From NCBI GenBank assembly GCA_035416745.1, contig DAOLNV010000016.1:43571-62501 (forward strand): a stretch of 18,931 bases of DNA, in the 5' to 3' direction. The notes under the pieces are model-generated. The model was given only the letters and a program-made list of their open reading frames with translations. It was not told the origin of the DNA and searched no databases. Source of the DNA: Candidatus Hydrogenedentota bacterium (GTDB taxonomy: Bacteria > Hydrogenedentota > Hydrogenedentia > Hydrogenedentales > SLHB01). Below, in pieces: positions 7,303-14,017 of the stretch. The first letter of the stretch is position 1. Every line of letters starts with the position of its first letter. Both the position numbers and the translations under genes were made by a program.

Positions 7303-9477
7303 GTGCATACGGAACGCCGAGCAAATGACATTTCGGGGGACGAAAAGCGTTCGCCCTCGAGCCTCCATGGCCACGTGGCGCTGGTGGCCCTGGTTCTCGC
7401 GCTCGTGTTCGTTCTTTTCGAAGTCACCCAGGCGGCCCAAGAGCGTTTTTGGACTGGCGGGTCCTGGCGGCAATGGGCGGATGCCGGGCTTGGCTTCCTG
7501 ATGTATGCGGGTGTGTTGTGGGCGGGGACTGGGGTCCTTGCGCTGTCGGCGTCACGCCTGCTGAGATTGTCCAGGCACATCGACCTTGTGGCCGTACTTT
7601 CCGGCCTGATAGTAGCGCTCGCGGCGTGGTGGTGCCTTTCACGGGAGGCCGGACCGGCCGGACAGGGGCAATGGGGCGTGTACGCCGTGCTGCTGCTCGG
7701 CGCCGGCGCGTGCGCGGCGCTGCGTTTAGCCGGTTTTCTGGGGGTGCCGGGATTCTGCGCGGTGGGCATCGCTTCGCTGGGCGCGGCGACGGCATCAATC
7801 CCTGTCGTGACGCATCTGGTGCTGACATATCCGCAGCGGGGCGCTCTCGCCGCGGCCATTCCCTGGGGATGGGCGGCCGTAACCATGGTTGCCGGAACAG
7901 CAATAGCGGGAATGGGCGGACGGGCGGGCGATTCCAAGGCGCGGCGCGCCGCGGGGGTGGTCCTGTTGGCGGCCGCGCTGCCTTTGGCGCTCGAGGCCGC
8001 GCCCTGGCTTGTTCCGCGCAAAGGAACCGCGGGAGGTCACAACGTCCTTGTGATAACCGCCGACGCGTTGCGCGCGGATATCTGTTCAGTCTACGGAGGA
8101 GACACGGCGACGCCTGCCCTTGAAGGGCTGGCCGCGCGCGGGATTCTGTTCCGCAAAGCATATGCAGCCGCGCCCTGGACCGTTCCCTCGCTCTGCGCCT
8201 TGTTTTCGTCGAAATATCCGCCGGGGCTTACGCCGGGCGCGAACGATGAACAACGTGAGCTCGAGGAGCTGTCGTACCACAAGTTCGGGCCGTATTTCCT
8301 CGATGAGGACGGCAGGACCTTCGTCGAGCGGCTTCAGTACAACGAACAGTACGCGACCGGGGCCTATATCGGGAACATGGCCATCCTTTATCAGCACTGG
8401 CTGCTGAGTGGCTTTGCGGAAGTTCGTTTCCTGGATACCCTTTCGTGCTCCGCGCGGGGCCGCTTTGATTTGCTGCCGGTTCTGCGGGCTGCGGTGGCGA
8501 AGGTCTATCCGCCTCTCGTGCGCGAACGAACCATGGACAGCACGGAAACGCTCGTGAAATACGCGAACGATTACATCGCGCGCCACCGAAACGAAAACTT
8601 CTTCTTGTGGGTCCATTTGATGGACCCGCATACCCCCTTCGATCCGCCCGAGGCGTACCGGTCCGGCGTGCCGGAGGCCGGCCGCGCCTGGCAGGAGTTT
8701 CCGCCGCGTCCCATCGAAGACCGTATCGAACTTGCCGGGAACATGTCGGCTTCCGAGATTCGCCTTGCGCGCGAGCTGTACCGGGGGGAAGTCCGGTATA
8801 TCGATTGGGCTGTCGGCGATATCTTGCGGGCCGTGCGCCGCAACGGGCTGGAAAGCCGCACCTATGTATGCTTCTCGTCCGACCACGGCGAGGAGTTGTA
8901 TGAACGGGGCCGTTACGGCCATGGCTACAGCATGTACGACGAACTCGTGCGTGTGCCCCTTATTATGGCGGGGCCGGGGCTCGGGCAGGAAGCGGTCGAC
9001 ACGCCCGTGTCGGAAATCGACCTTGTTCCGACGTTCGCGGACCTTCTGGGCGCGCCGGCGCGCCCAGAATGGCGGGGCCGCAGCCTGGTTCCGATGATGC
9101 GGGGCGAACCGGCGGCCGCTCAGCCGGTTTATGCGCAGGCCACCCACCATTTTCGGTACCGTCCGGAGCCTATGCAGATGGTCCTGGCGTGGCCGTGGAA
9201 ACTAATACGCGGTCTCGAAACAGGCCGCAAAGAACTCTACCATCTCGCCGAAGATCCAGCCGAGACCCGCAACGTGGCCGAGACCCAGCCCAGGGAGGCC
9301 GGCGATTTGTCGGCGTTGCTGGCGGAATGGTCGAACACGTTTCCGGTGTCGTTCGAGCGCTACGGGGGAGCCCCAACGGCAGCCGTTGGCGAAGTGCCGT
9401 CTGACTTGAGAGAGATCTTCGAGAACCAAGGCTATCTTGGCGAACCGGGAAAGTCTCCGGCAGGCGCGCCCGAGTAA
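7303..9477 (+). CDS. Integral membrane sulfatase-fold protein with a Thr at the nucleophile position
   Basis: A 724-residue protein with about seven hydrophobic segments (near 24-41, 60-81, 93-112, 124-146, 148-174, 180-205, 215-236), then an alkaline-phosphatase-superfamily domain (about 245-700) of the sulfatase/phosphoglycerol-transferase type. Metal-site motifs are Asp254 in ITADALRAD, Asp441 and His443 in MDPHTPF, Asp527/His528 in SSDHGEE, and His540 in YGHGYS. The position of the formylglycine cysteine (CxPSR in true sulfatases) is Thr293 in PWTVPSLC, as in Thr-nucleophile enzymes such as lipoteichoic acid synthase. It may therefore be a phospho-headgroup transferase or phosphodiesterase rather than a sulfatase. 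The GTG start follows AAGAGG at 6 bases. The HD-domain gene starts 41 bases downstream and may share its transcript. Confidence 0.9.
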   Translation: MHTERRANDISGDEKRSPSSLHGHVALVALVLALVFVLFEVTQAAQERFWTGGSWRQWADAGLGFLMYAGVLWAGTGVLALSASRLLRLSRHIDLVAVLSGLIVALAAWWCLSREAGPAGQGQWGVYAVLLLGAGACAALRLAGFLGVPGFCAVGIASLGAATASIPVVTHLVLTYPQRGALAAAIPWGWAAVTMVAGTAIAGMGGRAGDSKARRAAGVVLLAAALPLALEAAPWLVPRKGTAGGHNVLVITADALRADICSVYGGDTATPALEGLAARGILFRKAYAAAPWTVPSLCALFSSKYPPGLTPGANDEQRELEELSYHKFGPYFLDEDGRTFVERLQYNEQYATGAYIGNMAILYQHWLLSGFAEVRFLDTLSCSARGRFDLLPVLRAAVAKVYPPLVRERTMDSTETLVKYANDYIARHRNENFFLWVHLMDPHTPFDPPEAYRSGVPEAGRAWQEFPPRPIEDRIELAGNMSASEIRLARELYRGEVRYIDWAVGDILRAVRRNGLESRTYVCFSSDHGEELYERGRYGHGYSMYDELVRVPLIMAGPGLGQEAVDTPVSEIDLVPTFADLLGAPARPEWRGRSLVPMMRGEPAAAQPVYAQATHHFRYRPEPMQMVLAWPWKLIRGLETGRKELYHLAEDPAETRNVAETQPREAGDLSALLAEWSNTFPVSFERYGGAPTAAVGEVPSDLREIFENQGYLGEPGKSPAGAPE

Positions 9478-9502
9478 AGCGATGGCGCAGGAACCGTGAT
9501 TC

Positions 9503-9518
9503 TGGCATACTTGTTGCC
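9503..9518 (+). promoter_or_regulatory. Sigma54-like -24/-12 sequence next to a start codon
   Basis: This 16-base site matches the sigma54 consensus TGGCAYRNNNNTTGCW at every fixed position except the last. It ends one base before the ATG at 9519, so transcription would begin about 10 bases inside the coding sequence. That position makes a working promoter for this gene doubtful unless translation starts further in. Confidence 0.18.
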
Positions 9519-10091
9519 ATGAACAACGGCTTGGAATCGCGAATCATCCGCCTTCTCGAAGAGATTCACCCGCTGGACCGCATCCCGCGCGCCGGCTATG
9601 TGCTGCGCGGCGTGCCCGAGCCGGAATCGGTGGCGGCACACAGTCATTTTGTAGCCCTGCTCACCCTTCTGGTGTGCGACGCGTATCCCGGCCAGTTCGA
9701 CCGCGACAAGGCCCTTACCATGGCGATCATGCACGACTTGGCCGAAGCCCGGCTGATGGATATCCCCATGCCCGCGGGCGACGCCTACCTCAAGGAAGCG
9801 AAGCGTGAGGCGGAACAGGCCATTTTCGAGGGGCTCCTCTCGGGTTTTCCCCCTCGCTATGCCGTGTACCATCAGGAACTCCTTGACGCCGCATCGCCCG
9901 AAGCCCGCCTGATTCGGGGACTGGACAAGGTCCAGATGATGATCAAGATCGTCATGTACCAGAAGGAGGGCCGTGGACGACTCGCGGAGTTCTGGAACAA
10001 CCAGAAGAATTTCGCCGATTTTGGCGTCGAGCCGGTAAGTCGCCTGTTCGATGCTATTTGCAGTCACGCCGGTAAAACCCGGCCACATTGA
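9519..10091 (+). CDS. HD-domain phosphohydrolase (YfbR/HDDC2-like)
   Basis: A 190-residue HD-superfamily metal-dependent phosphohydrolase. The metal ligands are His41 (SVAAHSHF), His72-Asp73 (IMHDLAEA) and Asp136 (GLDKVQMM). The lead-in DRIPRAGYVLRGVPEPESVA is the arrangement seen in YfbR and HDDC2, which remove phosphate from deoxyribonucleoside 5'-monophosphates; an (oligo)nucleotide or other small phosphoester substrate is equally possible here. No membrane segment is present, so it is cytoplasmic. The ATG at 9519 has no good ribosome binding site and lies 41 bases after the sulfatase-like gene, so translation may depend on upstream ribosomes. The stop is followed within five bases by a run of 11 G. 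Confidence 0.9.
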   Translation: MNNGLESRIIRLLEEIHPLDRIPRAGYVLRGVPEPESVAAHSHFVALLTLLVCDAYPGQFDRDKALTMAIMHDLAEARLMDIPMPAGDAYLKEAKREAEQAIFEGLLSGFPPRYAVYHQELLDAASPEARLIRGLDKVQMMIKIVMYQKEGRGRLAEFWNNQKNFADFGVEPVSRLFDAICSHAGKTRPH

Positions 10092-10385
10092 GCTCGGGGG
10101 GGGGGGTTATTTGTTATTCAGCGCTGACCATTTCTTTCTAGTGGTGAATTGTGCTGTCGCTAAAACGGGGTAATTTATAGTTTTATTGATGCAAGGACGC
10201 GGGGCAATCGGAATAATCGGGACGCGACGAAGTTGGCCCGATATCTGCGTACATTATCGATGGGCCTGTTTGCCTGACCAGGTGTCCATTTGCTGGATAC
10301 GCAAGATCGCGCCATCCCCTAATGGGGGTGTGCGTGAACAGGGCGCAGGAAGCGGTATTAGCGTTTCGGCGTCCGAGGGAATCCA
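10092..10385 (+). other. Intergenic leader: G11 run, AT-rich patch and several hairpins
   Basis: This 294-base gap has three parts. G11 lies at 10096-10106. An AT-rich patch (about 10107-10190) carries a weak promoter-like pair, TTGTGC (10149-10154) and TAATTT (10171-10176). A structured stretch (10191-10385) then has three hairpins: GGCCCGATA (10235-10243) with TATC and GGGCC (10255-10266, 3-base bulge); GTGTCC with GGATAC (10282-10300); and CCCC-TAAT-GGGG (about 10316-10327), inside a possible GCGCC/GGCGC stem. GGGCAA (10202-10207) and GGGACGC (10219-10225) resemble the two conserved blocks of the c-di-GMP-I riboswitch, but its 3' half is not recognisable. Confidence 0.4.
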
Positions 10386-12710
10386 ATGGAGCAAGGCCGC
10401 ACGCGAGACGCTTATGGGGAGTCCAGCAAGGAGGTGGCGGTAAGGTGTGCGCGGGTCCATTTGAACGGGATTCGCGCTCTTGCCCGCAATGGTCTGGAAC
10501 AGCTCAGGCTTTCAGAACTTCATCTGCTTGCGCTTGAGACAAGCCCGGGGAACATCGAGGCCATGGGGGCCGTTGTTCGGGCCTTCGGCAATCTGCGCCG
10601 CGCCGCCCGCCGGTTGAAACTGCGCGACCTGCATTACTACGTTGCGGACCAGGAACGGTTGTTGCGCGATGCGCTGGACGCGTGTTTCATTTCCGAGACA
10701 GCGATTGACGCTTCGTTGAATGCCATTGACATCCTCAAACGGTATTTCACGTATGTCGAAGAAGGGCTGACTGCCGGTCATTCTCTTCCCTCTCCGCAGA
10801 TGCTTCCGGCCTTGCGCCACAGCGTGGAGACTTTGGGCATGCAAACGCGCGTGGCCTCGACGATTTCAACGGACGATGCCCGCAAGCGCCTGGGCGAACT
10901 GCTCATGGTATCGGGCGATATCACCGAGGGGCAATTGCAGGAAGCCCTGTTTGAATACGAGGGGGCCAATGGCTACAAACAGCTCGGGGAATTGCTGCTG
11001 GAGGAATTGCTCATCTCCCGCGAACAGTTAAACCGCGCGATCGCCTTGCAGGAACAGGATCCCGCGCACCCTCTGCTGGGAGAAGTCCTGATCAAGATGG
11101 GCGCTGTGTCCAGCGCGGCGGTCAACAAGGCGCTCGAGAGGCAGAGACATCCGGTACTTCGGCACTTGGGTGAAATGCTGGTATGGGCGGGGCGGGTGCC
11201 TGCACAGCGGGTGGTTGCGGCCCTGCGGCACCAGGGGGTTGTGCGCGATGCCGTGCGATATGGGCTGGCGTCTCTGGCCGCGCGGTTTGCGGCGCGCGCG
11301 ACGGAAACCGGCCATCCACAACAGCGCAACCGCTTTACCGCCGAGGAGGGGGCGGATTTGGCGCGGTTTCGCGAGGAAGCGCGCGAGCTTCTTGCCGTTG
11401 CCGAATGCAATCTTCTCGCCTTGGAATCGGCTCCGGAAGACCCCGTGGCGCTGGACGCGGTGCGCCGCTCGATACATGCGGTGTCTCGTTTTGCCTGTTA
11501 TCTGGGGCTGGCCGACATTGGGCGCTTTGCGCGCGCCTTCCTGGGATATGTGGGTGCGGCTTCCCAAGGCCGCTACCGTCTTGAAGGATTGCGTCTTGAT
11601 GTGGCCTTCGATTGCGTCGATGTGCTGAGGCGTCACCTCGGTTACGTCGACGAGGCTCTTGAACGCGACGGCTGGTTGCGCCGCGAAAAACAGCTTCCCG
11701 ATTATATCGCGTTCTTGCATAGCCTCAGCGGCGGCAAATCCGAGAGGTTTCGTATTGGCAGACTGCTTCCGGCGGAGGAGAACCAGAAGCTGGGCGATAT
11801 TCTTGTTTCCTCGGGTCAGCTGGCTCGCGAAGCGCTCGACGCTTCGTTGGCCGCCCAGACCCAGGCGCCTGAGACGGTTCAACTGGGGGACATACTGGTC
11901 GATGAAGCCTTGGTGTCGCACGACCAGATCGAGCGCGCCGTGGCCGCCCAACAGGATAACCCTTCGCTGGGAAGGCTGGGCGACATCCTCGTGCAGTGGG
12001 GCTTGATCGAGCGGAGCGACATTCAGACGGCGCTTTCGAGGCAACGGGTTCAAGGACGCTCACGTATCGGCGAACTCTTGGTGCGGGCCGGGGCAGTCTC
12101 CGCCAAGACTGTTGCTCATGCGCTCCGGCGCCAGCGGGTGAGGCTGGCGAGAACCGCGGCGGCCGCCTTGGTGGCTTCCACGATTCTGGCGCCGGCCGCG
12201 TCCGCGGACGCGGTCACCGCTGCGGCCCCCCGCGATTCGGGCATCGTATGGGTCATGGACGAGGGGCAGCATATCGAAGCGGGGTACGAGGAACTGGCCG
12301 ATGTCCTTGATGCGGCCCTCGTCATCAACCCGACGATTCCAGAAACCAATTGCGACGGCGTACTGGACGGGTGGGAGTTTTGGGACGCGTTGAACCGGCC
12401 GCCCGAGGCGGATGCCACGGAGTACATGAAGGCTACTGGGCAGGCCGCCGTGGGTTTCTCCCACGACCAGGACTGGGACGCCGCAGAAGGCCAGCGCGGC
12501 GCCACGCTCCCGCCCGCCGCCCGCTTGCCCAGCTTCGGTCATTCCCGCGATACCGATGCCAGAGCTCACGCCGCCTACATACAGTGTGTGGTCAACGCCG
12601 CGTTGGGGCTGGACACGCCCGTGCCCGCAAACATCAGCCCCGGCGGGCTGGCTGATGCGCTCGACATCCAATCCATCATCAAGGAAGCTCTCGGCATTCA
12701 GACCGCGTGA
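10386..12710 (+). CDS. Duplicated HPt-like/MshEN-like protein with an EF-hand and dockerin-like tail
   Basis: A 774-residue protein not matched to any named family as a whole. Module 1 has an HPt-like helical segment (about 25-130) and four 24-residue motifs starting at 168, 199, 230 and 260. Module 2 repeats this: HPt-like (about 325-428), then motifs at 468, 499, 530 and 560. The motifs fit the MshEN pattern RLGxxLLxxGLLxxxxLxxxLxxQ, which in pairs binds c-di-GMP in MshE-type ATPases. No ATPase domain is present. The phosphoacceptor position is His364 in the second HPt but Gly68 in the first. A hydrophobic segment (about 590-607, ending APAASA) resembles a signal peptide or membrane helix. 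The tail has an EF-hand loop (653-664, ETNCDGVLDGWE) and a dockerin-like end (DALDIQSIIKEALGI). The ATG follows GAGGGA at 5 bases. It may be a c-di-GMP-responsive scaffold; function unproven. Confidence 0.9.
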   Translation: MEQGRTRDAYGESSKEVAVRCARVHLNGIRALARNGLEQLRLSELHLLALETSPGNIEAMGAVVRAFGNLRRAARRLKLRDLHYYVADQERLLRDALDACFISETAIDASLNAIDILKRYFTYVEEGLTAGHSLPSPQMLPALRHSVETLGMQTRVASTISTDDARKRLGELLMVSGDITEGQLQEALFEYEGANGYKQLGELLLEELLISREQLNRAIALQEQDPAHPLLGEVLIKMGAVSSAAVNKALERQRHPVLRHLGEMLVWAGRVPAQRVVAALRHQGVVRDAVRYGLASLAARFAARATETGHPQQRNRFTAEEGADLARFREEARELLAVAECNLLALESAPEDPVALDAVRRSIHAVSRFACYLGLADIGRFARAFLGYVGAASQGRYRLEGLRLDVAFDCVDVLRRHLGYVDEALERDGWLRREKQLPDYIAFLHSLSGGKSERFRIGRLLPAEENQKLGDILVSSGQLAREALDASLAAQTQAPETVQLGDILVDEALVSHDQIERAVAAQQDNPSLGRLGDILVQWGLIERSDIQTALSRQRVQGRSRIGELLVRAGAVSAKTVAHALRRQRVRLARTAAAALVASTILAPAASADAVTAAAPRDSGIVWVMDEGQHIEAGYEELADVLDAALVINPTIPETNCDGVLDGWEFWDALNRPPEADATEYMKATGQAAVGFSHDQDWDAAEGQRGATLPPAARLPSFGHSRDTDARAHAAYIQCVVNAALGLDTPVPANISPGGLADALDIQSIIKEALGIQTA

Positions 12711-12711
12711 A

Positions 12712-12960
12712 TCAGCGCATCTGGAGAATAGCTTCGAGCGCGGCGAGCGCCACGCCGAGCAGCAAGAGAGGCGCCCCTGCCAGCAAGAGCGCGTTTTCCG
12801 CCGGAAGCAGGAAAGCCGCGAAACACAGTATCCCGCCGCCACCCATGAGGAGCGTGCTCCATGCCACGGGGGCACTGTGACTACCCGGCGCCCCGTCTTG
12901 CGCGTCGGTCTTCCGGCGGAGGCGCAGCATGCGGCCGGCGTGATGGAAACCTCTGAACAT
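12712..12960 (-). CDS. Small two-helix membrane protein, unknown function
   Basis: An 82-residue protein with a basic N-terminus (RMLRLRRK, about 10-17) and two hydrophobic segments (about 33-52 and 54-78) joined by a very short turn, suggesting a helical hairpin with the N-terminus inside. It ends in LEAILQMR. The ATG at 12960 is supported by a strong GGAGGGG ribosome binding site at 5-base spacing, the main reason to treat it as real. It is 49 bases downstream of the YjbQ-family gene on the same strand, so the two may form an operon. Its stop is one base from the stop of the convergent 774-residue gene. No family is recognised. Confidence 0.6.
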   Translation of the reverse strand: MFRGFHHAGRMLRLRRKTDAQDGAPGSHSAPVAWSTLLMGGGGILCFAAFLLPAENALLLAGAPLLLLGVALAALEAILQMR

Positions 12961-13009
12961 CGCGGCCCCTCCATGAACCTGTAAGAAGAGATACCGCGGC
13001 GTCGCCTGT

Positions 13010-13426
13010 TTATTCGCCTATGATCTTCACGAGCACCCGTTTCCGGCGCTTGCCGTCGAGTTCGTAATAGAAGATCTGCTCCCAGGGACCGAAATCGAGC
13101 TTACCATCCGTGACGGCCACGACTACCTCGCGTCCCATGACCGTCCGCTTGAGGTGGGCGTCCGCGTTGTCCTCGTAGCCGTTGTGTTCGTATTGCTCGT
13201 AAGGTTTCTCGGGGGCGAGCTTCTCGAGCCACCGCTCGAAATCGGAGTGCAGCCCCGACTCGTTATCGTTGATGAACACGCTGGCGGTGATATGCATGGC
13301 ATTAACAAGCGCCAACCCTTCTTTCACGCCGCTCTCGCGCAAACACTCCTCGACCTGAGGGGTGATATGAATGATCTGACGCCGTTTCGGGGCGTTAAAC
13401 CACAATTCCTTTCGATAGCTCTTCAT
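13010..13426 (-). CDS. yjbQ: YjbQ (UPF0047) family protein
   Basis: A 138-residue single-domain protein with the full YjbQ/UPF0047 signature: HITASVFINDNESGLHSDF (45-63), the DNADAHLKRTVMGREV block (86-101), DGKLDFGPWEQIFYYELDG (107-125) and the C-terminal RKRVLVKIIGE. The family is sometimes labelled secondary thiamine-phosphate synthase from complementation and weak activity; the physiological role is unsettled. The length equals the family norm (130-140). The ATG at 13426 is chosen because it follows GGAGGAGA at 8 bases; the frame is open upstream to 13486 but adds non-family residues. The protein is cytoplasmic. A small membrane protein gene follows 49 bases downstream. Confidence 0.95.
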   Translation of the reverse strand: MKSYRKELWFNAPKRRQIIHITPQVEECLRESGVKEGLALVNAMHITASVFINDNESGLHSDFERWLEKLAPEKPYEQYEHNGYEDNADAHLKRTVMGREVVVAVTDGKLDFGPWEQIFYYELDGKRRKRVLVKIIGE

Positions 13427-13931
13427 GGCTGTCGTCTCCTCCACGTGATTGCAAAGCCTCGCATGGGGGCCAATCTTACAGGACAAGGGCGGGTTTTCCT
13501 ATCCCCCGCGGCGGAAAGCCCCGCCACCAGAATCAGTGTCGGCGACCGAGTCCGAGCGATATCGCGGTTCTCGGGTCACACCCGCGCTGATTCGAACCGG
13601 ACCCTGTTCCGGGGCTATTGGGGTACCATCTGTGGCGTGGCATCCGGTCGCACCGCTCACATGACCATCTCCCATTCTCACGTGAACGGCTGCCGCCGCC
13701 CTCCGCGAAATCCGCAGGATAGATCGCGCTTGTTGGAGTTCCTCTGCTGGTTTTGCGGTGTACCGTAGGCCGCTCATGCCTCTTTAGTCTGTTTTTGTGA
13801 CCCTCCGGGACGTTGTCGCTCTCCTTTCGCGGCCGTTCTCCGTAGGCTCAAGGAGTGTGGGCCTCCATATGAGCAATCATCGTAATACATTCAGAATAAA
13901 TGAGTTATGGCCCAGCTGCGACCGTTATTGC
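13427..13931. other. Gene-free stretch of about 500 bases
   Basis: No convincing gene is seen on either strand. Frames of up to about 200 codons are open but have no ribosome binding site, no motif and poor composition. The stretch contains short GC-rich inverted repeats and, on the minus strand, a TTCGAAT-like string that does not sit in a tRNA fold (13589-13598). The last part, from about 13860, becomes AT-rich and leads into the promoter at 13932. Confidence 0.5.
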
Positions 13932-13960
13932 TTGACATCCATATCTCTTGCTGGGATAAT
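13932..13960 (+). promoter_or_regulatory. Strong sigma70-type promoter with extended -10
   Basis: Perfect -35 TTGACA (13932-13937), a 17-base spacer and GATAAT (13955-13960, five of six). TGG before the -10 supplies the extended TGn motif. It lies in an AT-rich patch of an otherwise GC-rich window. The predicted start near 13967 gives a leader of about 50 bases for the gene at 14018. Confidence 0.75.
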
Positions 13961-13982
13961 TTAGAATGTGAGAAGTTCGAAA

Positions 13983-14007
13983 TCCCTGCATGAGGCCGTA
14001 GCAGGGA
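13983..14007 (+). promoter_or_regulatory. Hairpin covering the Shine-Dalgarno sequence
   Basis: TCCCTGC (13983-13989) and GCAGGGA (14001-14007) form a perfect 7-base-pair stem with an 11-base loop. The 3' arm contains most of AGGGAG (14003-14008), the Shine-Dalgarno sequence of the gene starting at 14018, so the folded leader would hide it. A trans-acting RNA, protein or ligand could regulate opening; none is identified. Confidence 0.45.
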
Positions 14008-14017
14008 GACGCAAGCC

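Noticed and set aside
8086..9150. Minus-strand open frame of 354 codons opposite the sulfatase-fold gene
   Set aside because: It lies opposite the conserved catalytic motifs of a real gene and its translation has no family features.
13589..13598. TTCGAAT-type string on the minus strand, like a tRNA T-loop
   Set aside because: The flanking bases do not form the five-pair T-stem, and no acceptor or anticodon arm can be drawn around it.
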